Positions 23,947 to 32,400 of a stretch of 64,000 nt of DNA are shown here, piece after piece. The DNA comes from Candidatus Cacconaster merdequi (GTDB lineage Bacteria; Bacteroidota; Bacteroidia; Bacteroidales; UBA932), in NCBI GenBank assembly GCA_018064345.1, contig JAGHVK010000033.1, positions 1-64,000 of the forward strand, in the 5' to 3' direction. The notes under the pieces were generated by a model, which was not told the DNA's origin, did no database searches, and saw only the letters and a list, made by a program, of their open reading frames with translations. Both the position numbers and the translations under genes were made by a program. Position 1 is the stretch's first letter; every line of letters begins with the position of its first letter.

Positions 23947-24635
23947 GTTCAAGGATATTGGCAATAGAGACAAGCACCGAATGTTGCTCGGTCGCGTTGT
24001 TTGAAGATGAACGCCTTTTGGCAAAACGCAGCAGCAATGCTCCCAAGGTACACGCGTCAATGCTTGTGCCTTTCATTGACCAGGTACTGAAAGAGGGTGG
24101 ATGCTCTGCAACAGACCTCGATGCGGTTGCCGTAAGCGAGGGACCGGGGTCATACACCGGCCTGCGCGTAGGTGTATCCACCGCGAAGGGTATATGTTTC
24201 GGCACAGGGAAACCTTTGCTTGCCATCGACACTCTTCAGATTCTTGCCCTGCGTGGAATCTCCCACGAATGTGCTCCTCAAAGAATCATCCCTTTCATAG
24301 ATGCCAGGAGGATGGAGGTCTATACCGCCATCTTTGACGGCAATGGTTCAAAACTCAGTGAAACGGCCCCTGTGATTCTGGACGAAAACAGCTTCAGCGA
24401 AGAATTGTCAAAAGGGCCTGTCCTTTTCATAGGAACCGGAGTCGAAAAGTTCCGGGGCATCTGCAAGAGTCCGAACGCCTTTTTTGTAGAATGTTACCCT
24501 ATGGCCGATTATATGGCCTCCGGTGCCTTCGCTGCCTTGAAAAAGAAAGAGTTCAAAGACATTGCGTACTTTGAACCCTTCTACCTCAAGGACTTTATGA
24601 TCGGTGTGAGCAAAAAGTCCCTTCTACAGCCTTAG
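23943..24635 (+). CDS. tsaB: tRNA threonylcarbamoyladenosine biosynthesis protein TsaB
   Basis: A 230-aa partner of TsaD in making the t6A modification at position 37 of ANN-decoding tRNAs, with an ASKHA fold. The opening SRILAIETSTECCSVALFED and the VSEGPGSYTGLRVGVSTAKG block (near residue 62) are diagnostic. The ATG shares an ATGA overlap with the HlyD stop, so an essential housekeeping gene is translationally tied to the bacteriocin export operon. Its TAG stop lies inside a full copy of the palindromic element. Confidence 0.95.
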   Translation: MSSRILAIETSTECCSVALFEDERLLAKRSSNAPKVHASMLVPFIDQVLKEGGCSATDLDAVAVSEGPGSYTGLRVGVSTAKGICFGTGKPLLAIDTLQILALRGISHECAPQRIIPFIDARRMEVYTAIFDGNGSKLSETAPVILDENSFSEELSKGPVLFIGTGVEKFRGICKSPNAFFVECYPMADYMASGAFAALKKKEFKDIAYFEPFYLKDFMIGVSKKSLLQP

Positions 24636-24656
24636 AACCTGTTTTTAAATGGTTCT
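24634..24656. repeat. palindromic element, full copy, between convergent genes
   Basis: AGAACC, 11 nt (TGTTTTTAAAT), GGTTCT. It overlaps the tsaB stop codon and sits 5 bp from the stop of the convergent small gene, so it may act there as a bidirectional terminator. Confidence 0.8.
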
Positions 24657-24661
24657 AAAAA

Positions 24662-24877
24662 TCAATAGACACTGAAAGTGCCCCAATCGAGTTCGTCAGA
24701 GACGCTCTCGATTTCGATTTCCTGACCTGCGCTTGATACGTACATTCCGCTGAGAAGCGAAACCCCTAAAAAAGGCTCTTCTGTTTCAAGAAGAGAAATC
24801 ACGAGAACTGCCGTCCTTTGATACGGACGCTTGGTAACGAGTGTGTGTCCACTCACCTCATCCAACCCTACAAACAT
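24662..24877 (-). CDS. small hypothetical protein
   Basis: A 71-aa protein I do not recognise. It has a polar start (MFVGLDEVSGHTLVTKRPYQ), a short hydrophobic stretch RTAVLVISLL that is too short for a clear membrane helix, and an acidic C-terminus (QEIEIESVSDELDW). Support for a real gene is a good -7 box on the minus strand at 24905-24912 and a clean convergent layout with tsaB. It has no cysteine and no signal peptide. The function is unknown. Confidence 0.6.
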   Translation of the reverse strand: MFVGLDEVSGHTLVTKRPYQRTAVLVISLLETEEPFLGVSLLSGMYVSSAGQEIEIESVSDELDWGTFSVY

Positions 24878-24904
24878 ACTCTATTACAAGTTTTTATAAC
24901 AGCG

Positions 24905-24912
24905 CAAAGTTA
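24905..24912 (-). promoter_or_regulatory. -7 box for the small hypothetical gene
   Basis: The minus strand reads TAACTTTG, 27 nt before the ATG at 24877. Confidence 0.55.
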
Positions 24913-24964
24913 CAAAAACACTACGGAACATACAACTGTTTTTTCATTCAAAACCTTAATATTC

Positions 24965-26062
24965 ATGAAACGATTGTCATATATTCTCATACTGTTCGCA
25001 CCACTGTTCACTCTTGCAAGTTGCAGCAAGAATCCAACCCCCTCCTCCATAGTACGTTTCAGAATTGCGAGTACAGAAAGCACTGTTTCCAAAACATCGT
25101 ACTCGGGAGATATCAACCAGGACGGGCTGGAAAGAATCGACTGGACTTCCGGCGACCTGATACGGATTTTCTGCGCTGCTGCCCGGGAGCCGTCCGGCAA
25201 ATATTCAGACTACCTTGTTACAAATGTAACTGCCGAAGGAGCCAGATCATTGGCATCAATTGAGGCAAAAGACGGCGAAGGGCTCAGATGGGGCATCGGC
25301 GAGCACATCTTCTATGCCGTCTCACCCAGCCCCTCCGGTGATGGAAAATCTTCAATCAATAACGGAATCATCTCGGGAACTATCGCATCCGAACAATATC
25401 CCATAACATTGAAAACTTCCATAGACGGGACTCTGGAAGCCATTCCGGATATGATGTCACAATATATGGCAGCGAAGGTTTCCGCTCTCCCGCGAAGCAT
25501 CAGAAACGACGAAGTAGCCCTCTCTTTCATTCCTCTGACGACATCAGCACGGTTCACAATTGTAAACGGACTTGGCAACGGGGAAGATATGACAATAAAG
25601 GCCATATCGCTTCTCTCCCCTACCACTGACATCAGCGGCAGATTCACAACGGACCTCACGCTGTGGGATGGCGTTCAAAGATACCCTTCCTGCACGGCGG
25701 GAGGAGATAACGGCAGGAAGGTCACAATTGACTTTTCTTCTCTTCCCGATGACTGCGGAGAACTTCCCCAAGGGAGAGGCATAATCCTTTCCAATGGCAG
25801 AAGTCTGTGTTTCACCCTGTTTTTGCTTCCTCTCGCGCAAGTGACGGATGATATTGTGTTTCAGATAGAGCTCTCTGACGGAAGCCTGCTTTCAGCACCT
25901 CTGGTAGACAGCAGTGGAAAAGGAATATCCTTTCCGCGCTGCAAGAAAAAGGTTATTGAAGGCATCCTCGTCCGCGAAGGTATCAAGTGGAAGGTCTCAT
26001 TCAATGACGCCACCAATGTGTTGCCTTGGGAAAATGAAGAATCCTTTGCCACCGCCGAATAG
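24965..26062 (+). CDS. fimbrillin family lipoprotein
   Basis: A 365-aa lipoprotein (lipobox LASC, Cys 20) of the Bacteroidota fimbrillin/Mfa-like family, which assembles or caps cell-surface fimbriae after outer-membrane export. Family marks are TVSKTSYSGDINQDGLERIDW followed by SGDLIRIFC, then GIGEHIFYAVSPSPS near residue 105, and a C-terminal domain starting near residue 190 (TTSARFTIVNGLGNGEDMTIKAI). Accessory fimbrial genes are absent here, so it is an isolated fimbrillin. The start is placed at the lipoprotein signal. A strong terminator follows. Confidence 0.85.
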   Translation: MKRLSYILILFAPLFTLASCSKNPTPSSIVRFRIASTESTVSKTSYSGDINQDGLERIDWTSGDLIRIFCAAAREPSGKYSDYLVTNVTAEGARSLASIEAKDGEGLRWGIGEHIFYAVSPSPSGDGKSSINNGIISGTIASEQYPITLKTSIDGTLEAIPDMMSQYMAAKVSALPRSIRNDEVALSFIPLTTSARFTIVNGLGNGEDMTIKAISLLSPTTDISGRFTTDLTLWDGVQRYPSCTAGGDNGRKVTIDFSSLPDDCGELPQGRGIILSNGRSLCFTLFLLPLAQVTDDIVFQIELSDGSLLSAPLVDSSGKGISFPRCKKKVIEGILVREGIKWKVSFNDATNVLPWENEESFATAE

Positions 26063-26065
26063 CAG

Positions 26066-26099
26066 ACAGGCCCGGATCAGAAATGTGATTCGGGCCTGT
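26066..26099. terminator. bidirectional terminator between fimbrillin and TlpA-like genes
   Basis: A 9-bp stem ACAGGCCCG / CGGGCCTGT, extended by weaker pairs, starts 3 nt after the fimbrillin stop and lies between convergent genes. Confidence 0.8.
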
Positions 26100-26158
26100 T
26101 TACAATTGTAAAGAATACAGATCTGTCCGGAAATGATTGACAGAACAGCTTCTGATTG

Positions 26159-27304
26159 TTACAGTTTGCTCTTTATCAGGGCTTCGAGTTTGGCTGGTTC
26201 GAACTGGTCGCGGGCAACAACCTCTCCTTTGCGGTCGATTACGAGCATAGCTGGAATGTGGTCAATGTAATATGTCAATACAGCCGGCGACATAGTTCCC
26301 AGACCATCGTTCACATTGATGAAAGGAAGCTTCTGCTGTTTTACGATGGATGCCCAGGATGGTTTGTCGATGTCAAGGCCAATCTGGTAGATTTCCAGAC
26401 CTGCTGAATGATACTTGTTGTAGAGTGAAACAAGCTCCTGGTTGAACATTTTGTAATCGTCCTGACCAGCGCTCCAGTAAGAGAGAATGATCACTTTGCC
26501 TTCCAGATCGATCAGATTCTTTATCTCACCGTTCACGTCAGGCATTGACAGGTTCGGGAAACTGACCTGCTCGGCGGAGTCCAGACGGCTGTTGATGTTC
26601 ATACGTGACTCACGTGCAGACATTTCATCACGTAGAGCGAGTATATAGTCGCTCTTCGGATATACTGTGACAAGAGAATCGATCGTGCGGCGGAAAATCA
26701 CGGCATCAGAGTCCTCATTGAAGACCTTCAGACCATCGTTGTACTTCTGGAAGAGGACAACGGCAGAAGTGATTGAGAAAGGATTCGTAATCACATATTT
26801 CACAGCCTCACGCTTGTAGTCGATATACATTCTGCTGACAGCCTTGTTCAAATCCTTGATTTCAGATTCAGTAGGATTCTCAGGCAGAGCCTCGATTGCA
26901 GAGGTCATATTTGAAACGACTTTTGAAAATGCATCGTTCACCTGCTGCAACTTTTCAGATTCCTGTGAACCTTCTACCTTGAATGAGCCGTTTTTTGCGA
27001 TATTGACCTTCACCTTGTCTCCGTCAAGAAGCACCAATGATGCGACAGGTGACTCACCGGAGTAGATATAGTAGAAATAAGGGGCATTGCCCGTAAGCTT
27101 CACCTTGTAGTCGAAACTGCCTTCGGCATCAGTCTTTATCGTATCTATTGCCTGAAGCTTGTTGTAATTGAGTTTCTGCAGGATAACCGTGCTGTCCGCA
27201 AGACCTTCGATAGTGGCTGATATCCTTGCTGTCGGAGCGTTGCTGCAGGAAGCGGCGATAACGGCCAATGCTGCAATTATGAGTGCTTTTCTCATTATCT
27301 TCAT
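26159..27304 (-). CDS. TlpA-like thioredoxin-fold lipoprotein lacking the CXXC
   Basis: A 381-aa lipoprotein (lipobox IAASC, Cys 20). The N-terminal DUF4369 beta domain spans about 25-125 (ARISATIEGLADSTVILQKL), followed by a helical linker and a C-terminal thioredoxin/AhpC-like domain starting near 250 (FPNLSMPDVNGEIKNLIDLEGKVIILSYW). Related periplasmic thiol-disulfide proteins have WCxxC after this strand. Here the sequence is SAGQDDYK, with no cysteine, so disulfide chemistry is not expected. The cis-proline loop HIPAMLVIDRKGEVV is kept. It is the last gene of the greA-HIT operon, sharing ATGA with HIT. Confidence 0.85.
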   Translation of the reverse strand: MKIMRKALIIAALAVIAASCSNAPTARISATIEGLADSTVILQKLNYNKLQAIDTIKTDAEGSFDYKVKLTGNAPYFYYIYSGESPVASLVLLDGDKVKVNIAKNGSFKVEGSQESEKLQQVNDAFSKVVSNMTSAIEALPENPTESEIKDLNKAVSRMYIDYKREAVKYVITNPFSITSAVVLFQKYNDGLKVFNEDSDAVIFRRTIDSLVTVYPKSDYILALRDEMSARESRMNINSRLDSAEQVSFPNLSMPDVNGEIKNLIDLEGKVIILSYWSAGQDDYKMFNQELVSLYNKYHSAGLEIYQIGLDIDKPSWASIVKQQKLPFINVNDGLGTMSPAVLTYYIDHIPAMLVIDRKGEVVARDQFEPAKLEALIKSKL

Positions 27305-27702
27305 AGTTTTTCGTATTCTTTTGCTATTAAATCTGCTATTTCTTTGAACCTGGACTGCGGAAGAGACTTCTTCTCTTTCTTGAAATCAAGGTCTCCCTCT
27401 GTCTGAAGAGGCACGAGATGGATATGAGTATGCGGGACTTCCATACCGAGAACAGCCACCCCCACTCTCTTGCAAGGAATCGCAGCCTTGAGGGCAACAG
27501 CTACCTTTGCCGCAAATGCCCACAATCGCGAATATGTTTCGCTGTCAAGATCGAAGATGTAATCAACCTCTTTCTTCGGTATCACGAGAGTGTGTCCCTC
27601 TGATAGCGGATTTATGTCCAAAAACGCATAAAAATCCGCGTCCTCGGCGACCTTGTATGAAGGAATCTCACCGGAGACGATTCTGGAAAATATTGAAGCC
27701 AT
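27301..27702 (-). CDS. HIT family hydrolase
   Basis: A 133-aa histidine-triad protein with the catalytic motif HTHIHLVP near residue 90 and the N-terminal ASIFSRIVSGEIPSYKVAEDADFYAFLD typical of the Hint/HinT branch. It would hydrolyse nucleoside phosphoramidates or similar nucleotide conjugates in the cytoplasm. It lies between greA and the TlpA-like gene, with 21 bp to greA and a 4-nt ATGA overlap downstream. Confidence 0.93.
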   Translation of the reverse strand: MASIFSRIVSGEIPSYKVAEDADFYAFLDINPLSEGHTLVIPKKEVDYIFDLDSETYSRLWAFAAKVAVALKAAIPCKRVGVAVLGMEVPHTHIHLVPLQTEGDLDFKKEKKSLPQSRFKEIADLIAKEYEKL

Positions 27703-27713
27703 AGCTGGTAATT

Positions 27714-27725
27714 AGAACAGGTTCT
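27714..27725. repeat. collapsed copy of the palindromic element
   Basis: AGAACAGGTTCT has the two arms with almost no spacer. It overlaps the greA TAG (27724-27726) and lies in the greA-HIT gap. Confidence 0.45.
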
Positions 27726-28194
27726 AGATTGATATTTCCAAAACTTCGAACTTGAGAAGGCCTGAAGGGACGTTTACCTCCACAATATCACCTTTGCGAT
27801 GTCCCATAAGTGCCCGTCCGATAGGAGTAGTGGCAGCAAGCTTGCCTTCCTTGAAATTTGCCTCGCTCTCACCGACAAGAGTGTACTCGACAACTGCATT
27901 TGTCTTGAGGTTCTTCATCTTCACCCTGTTGAGCATCTGAATCTGCTCGGTGTTGATTTTGGACTCATCCACCACCTTTGCGTTCGCGATGATATCCTGC
28001 AGTTTGTTTATCTTGAGCTCCAGGAGGCCTTGTGCCTCACGCGCTGCATCATATTCAGCATTTTCCGACAAATCGCCCTTGTCTCTTGCCTCAGCGATTG
28101 CCTTTGAAATCACAGGACGCTCCGCTATCATCGCGCTGAGCTCTTCCCGAAGTTTGTCAAGCCCCTCCTGGGTCATGTAATGTGCTTCTGACAT
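27724..28194 (-). CDS. greA: transcription elongation factor GreA
   Basis: A 156-aa factor that rescues backtracked RNA polymerase by stimulating transcript cleavage. The N-terminal coiled coil carries the acidic tip ARDKGDLSENAEYDAAREAQG. The C-terminal FKBP-like domain includes VVEYTLVGESEANFKEGKLA and the family end ATTPIGRALMGHRKGDIVEVNVPSG. I chose ATG 28194 (MSEAHYMTQEG) rather than the longer in-frame start; family length agrees. A -7 box is at 28272-28279. Confidence 0.96.
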   Translation of the reverse strand: MSEAHYMTQEGLDKLREELSAMIAERPVISKAIAEARDKGDLSENAEYDAAREAQGLLELKINKLQDIIANAKVVDESKINTEQIQMLNRVKMKNLKTNAVVEYTLVGESEANFKEGKLAATTPIGRALMGHRKGDIVEVNVPSGLLKFEVLEISI

Positions 28195-28271
28195 ATCAAA
28201 AAAGTTAAAAAGATAAAAAGAAAGGAGCCCCGCGTCCACGGGACCCTCTCATATTTCCATCATTTGCCTTA

Positions 28272-28279
28272 CAAAGTTA
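28272..28279 (-). promoter_or_regulatory. -7 box for the greA operon
   Basis: The minus strand reads TAACTTTG, 77 nt before the greA ATG at 28194. Confidence 0.5.
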
Positions 28280-28316
28280 TTCTTTTTCGGCAAATAATCA
28301 AAAAATAATTGACACT

Positions 28317-29495
28317 CTATCGTGCGTGATAAGGCACTACAAGACCATCCTTCCTGATTGTCACGATGAACGCGTCAGGATACTTGTGCTTTACACTCTG
28401 GAGTTTATTCCTTGCCTCTTCAAGAGTATCGGCGAAAAGCACATAGCGGCGCAGGTCACCGTTCTTGTATATGACAGGATTGTCACCGTGGAAAATCTTG
28501 TCGTCCGGTGCATGCTGGTAGATTCTGAAAGCATAGATCTGAACGGCATAATCGGCAAGAGGAACTTCCGTCTCCAGAAAACCGTTATTATATACAGGTT
28601 CCTTCTCCTCTTTCACCACATATACCGTATCAACTCTTGACTCGACTCTCACTATCTGAGGAGGCACAACCGGCGCTTCGTAAGTATGTCTGCGGCGATG
28701 GCGATATTTTCCGTATCCGAAATTGAAACGCAGGGAGACTCCTGCATTCCAGATGCCTGTCGGAGCATGTTCGTATTTCTGTGGAAAATACTTGTATTCC
28801 CCGACAAGGCCGAGCGTAAGACGGCGGGACAGGTCGAACTCCATCGAGAGAATCAAAGGGATGTACCAGGCGTTGAACTGGTTCTTGTCGGTGTAGGAAT
28901 TGACGTGGGAGTGGTTCCAGATGCTCATATGCCCGTCATCCTTGGAAACGAGGTTCTCATCCACAGCCCAAGTGTATGTATGCGTGTTCCATCCGTGCAT
29001 ATATCCGGCGCCTATGCTTGTCCATATATTGAACCACTGGCTCTCGCGTTCCCTCCATATCTCCACGAAATTGATTCCGAGGGTAAGGTCCGTGGAAGCC
29101 ATATTCGTGAAGTTGCGGTTCTGGAGTCTTGAACTGTTGATTTCCAAGTCACCTATGAGTCCCTCCTTTTCCGTATTCGGGAAGATTTCTGTCCTTGGCA
29201 GCACGTTCTTGTCTGACGACTTGAGATATGTATATCCCAAATCAAGGCCGAAACGCACCCATGGACGAGGAAAGAACATCAATCCCAGGTCTCCTGAAGG
29301 AGCAATCTTCGGGGTGTCGTAGGTGTACTGGTCGTTCTGTCCGTTCATACCGTGGAACCCGGCGACACCTCCCTGGATGTAGAATCCCCAGGTACTGGTG
29401 CGGAGAGTGTCGTTGAGTTCCGGCTGAGCCTGCATTACGGCAGCTGCGCCAAACAGCATCGCAGCCACCAGGGTTATTTTTGTAAAGAGTTTCAT
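28317..29495 (-). CDS. outer-membrane beta-barrel protein with SPOR-like C-terminal domain
   Basis: A 392-aa protein. A signal peptide covers residues 1-23 (ending AVMQAQ). A barrel-like region follows (about 30-255, with STWGFYIQGGVAGFHGM, VRFGLDLGYTYL and LILSMEFDLSRRLTLGLVGEYKYF), then a basic patch YGKYRHRRRHTYEAP. The C-terminal section (about 300-392: DYAVQIYAFRIYQ, then RYVLFADTLEEARNKLQSVKHKYPDAF in pieces) has the layout of SPOR peptidoglycan-binding domains. It may tie the outer membrane to the cell wall. Its ATG overlaps the TAA of the giant repeat lipoprotein (TAATG), so the two are translationally coupled. Confidence 0.72.
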   Translation of the reverse strand: MKLFTKITLVAAMLFGAAAVMQAQPELNDTLRTSTWGFYIQGGVAGFHGMNGQNDQYTYDTPKIAPSGDLGLMFFPRPWVRFGLDLGYTYLKSSDKNVLPRTEIFPNTEKEGLIGDLEINSSRLQNRNFTNMASTDLTLGINFVEIWRERESQWFNIWTSIGAGYMHGWNTHTYTWAVDENLVSKDDGHMSIWNHSHVNSYTDKNQFNAWYIPLILSMEFDLSRRLTLGLVGEYKYFPQKYEHAPTGIWNAGVSLRFNFGYGKYRHRRRHTYEAPVVPPQIVRVESRVDTVYVVKEEKEPVYNNGFLETEVPLADYAVQIYAFRIYQHAPDDKIFHGDNPVIYKNGDLRRYVLFADTLEEARNKLQSVKHKYPDAFIVTIRKDGLVVPYHAR

Positions 29496-32400
29496 TATCT
29501 TATATCAGGATGTGCTGCAAGCCAGTCATTGGTGTATTTTTGAATATCTTCAGGCCAAACGCCATCATCTTCGAGCTGATCTTCATTTCCGCCGGTACCG
29601 GTAATCCATTTGTTGCTTGAATTAGTTCCTTTGTAAGGCTTGGAGAAACCTGTCTGAATACAGTAAATATATGCTTCAGGCTGGATGTATACACCTGTCT
29701 CCTTATTGTAGATATTGAATATCACAGGAATAGGAGTGGCTCCACCATTGTACCACTTAGGGTAATCCGTATGGGTGTTTGAGTAGTCAGCTTCATTACT
29801 TGGCATATCTTTGTATTCGGATATCTTCTTGCCATCCACAAAATAATCAGGGTCAGGCCCGGTTACCTGCTTGTCAGTCTTGAGATACCTTGCAGCATAA
29901 TAGTGCTGATCAGAGCCATCCACGTCATCAGTCTTGATACCATATATCATACGGAATGAGCAGACTTCGTGAATCTTGATAAGCCATATTTCCTTAGTGG
30001 ATTGGGCTTTCACCTCAACCAAAGTCTTGTTGTCAGAGTCAGTTATAGTTACGCCTGTGCTATATATCCTTCCTTCATAAGCGCGCACCCTCTTCCAAAT
30101 GGAATGGCCATGCTTGGTTGATTTGCTATAATCATATGTTGCACTGGTAATCAGCTTTCCACTGTTGTCATACGTCTGTGTGACATATTGAGTTTTGGAC
30201 GGAGCTGTCATCCTGGCCTCCATCTCGAGCAGGCTTGCAATTGCGATTTCGGTTTCAGAACTCTTGTCAGCAGCCTCACGAGCTTCAGGAGTAAGATATA
30301 TCGCAGAGTATTTACCCGCGAACTCTCCGGTTTTTATGAGCTTGGTACTATCGAGATATACACCATCCGATATTGCAAGCAATTCTTTAAGCAGATGGTT
30401 GTTGATACCGAGGAGTTCAATGATTTCCGACAAATCTACTTTGTGGTCGATCAATTGTTCAAGAATCTTGGCAATGTCCTCACCTGCGGTACCAAGACCC
30501 TCAAGAATATCTGCGGCTGTATCGTTCCCTGTCTGCAGAAGTGCCGACAGAGAAGTAGTCTGTGCACCGATTGCACTTGCAATCGTTGTTGCTCCTGCAT
30601 TGATTGCACCGACAATCGAGCCGTCAGGGCCAAGAGCAAGTACGATTGCATCGCCCTGCTTGTTGATTGCAACTTCAAGCTTTCCGCCAATCGTCTTGAC
30701 CGCCTGTACAAGACTGTCAAGGCTTGCCTTCAGGTCGGTGTCGAGCTTGAGGATTGCTTCTGTGTTGGCATCGATACTTATCTTGAGAGTATCTCTCATA
30801 CCGTTGATTGCCTTTTCAATATTCTCAAGGTTGGTCTTCGTCGCAGCAAAGCCGTTCAGGATGTTTGTCCCTATCGTTCCAAGCTTTCCGGAAAGATCTG
30901 TAAACTCAGTGGTAAGTTCTGCAGTCTGGTCATCGATGGCAACCACTATCTCACCAAGTCCGCTTTCAACCGTTGTATTGATTGCATCGATCTTGTCTGA
31001 CAAGTCACCGCTGACACTTTCAAGAGCAGCCTTCAAGTCCGCGGTATTGGCCTTGATTGCAGCCTCGATAAGTTCTCCGGATGCCTTTATCTGGAGCTGT
31101 ATCAATTCACCGTTTTCGTTGATTGCGGTAACTATCTTGTCGCCGTTGGCATCAACTTTCTGTGAGAGGGCTGTGAGTCCGCCAAGAATGTCGTCGAGGC
31201 CGTCCTTGAGTTTCTTCGCGCCATCATTGATAGCTTTCTCGAGAGCGCCCAGGTCGATTGTCAGGGTGTCGCCAAGATGGTTCACTGCTACGACTACGTC
31301 AGCAAGGCCATCCTTCAATGCCTTGCTGAGGGCATCGAACTTGGCCTCACCGGATACATTGGTGTCACCGAGGGCTTCAACTATCGCTGTTGCCGCATCA
31401 TCGATAGAAGCATCTATAAGCTCGCCGTTGGCCTTGAGCTGCAACTTGATTACTTCTCCGTTGTCGTTGATTGCCTTGACTATCTTGTCACCGTTGGCAT
31501 CAACTTTCTGTGAAAGTGAATTAAGCCCGCCGAGGAGGTCGTCGAGACCGTCCTTGAGCTTCTTCGCGCCATCGTTGATTGCTTTCTCGAGAGCACCCAG
31601 GTCGATTGTCAGGGTGTCGCCAAGATGGTTCACTGCTACGACTACGTCAGCAAGGCCGTCCTTCAACGCATCGTTGAGGGCATCGAACTTGGCTTCAAGA
31701 GAGGCGTTGTTGTCACCGAGGGCATTCACTATCGCTGTTGCCGCATCATCGATAGAAGCATCTATGAGTTCGCCGTTGGCCTTGAGCTGCAACTCGATTA
31801 CTTCTCCGTTGTCGTTGATTGCCTTGACAATCTTGTCACCGTTTCCGCCTATGGTTATATTGATTGTCTCAAGTTCTCCGAGAAGGTCATCGAGACCGTC
31901 CTTCAAATCCTTGAGGCTTCCCTGCAATGCTCCTGCAAGAGAGCCGAAGTTGAAGGTAATATGATTGTCAAGCTCGTCAAGGCTTACATTGATATCAGCA
32001 AGTCCCTTGGCAAGAGCTTCCTTCAATGCATCGAACCTTGCTTCGAGAGATGCGTTCTGGTCCTTCATCGCCTTTACGATGTCAGCTGCGCCATTGACAA
32101 CGGATGCCGAAACAAGTTTGCCGCTTGCGTCAATCTGAAGCCTGAGCGCCTCACCGTTGCGGTTCATCGCTGTCACGATGTTGTCCCCGTTGAGAGCCAC
32201 TTTGTTGCTCAGGGCGGTCATTCCATCGACAAGTTTGTCGAGTCCGGCCTTCAATGCAGCGGTATTGTCACCGAGAGCATCTTTCAATGCATCGAGATTG
32301 ATTGAAACCACATTGGTAAGACCGTCAATCTTGACAGCAATCTTGTCAAGTCCGTCACCGATTGCCCTGTTCAATGCATCAATCTTGTTCGCAAGGCTGA

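Noticed and set aside
31153-31850. Regularly spaced repeats that could suggest a CRISPR array
   Set aside because: The period is 348 bp, the units are in frame and coding, and there are no short repeats separated by unique spacers.
30195-31964. Long open frame on the plus strand opposite the giant lipoprotein gene
   Set aside because: It is the antisense shadow of a repetitive coding sequence. It has low-complexity Ser/Ala/Arg-rich composition, no promoter and no family.
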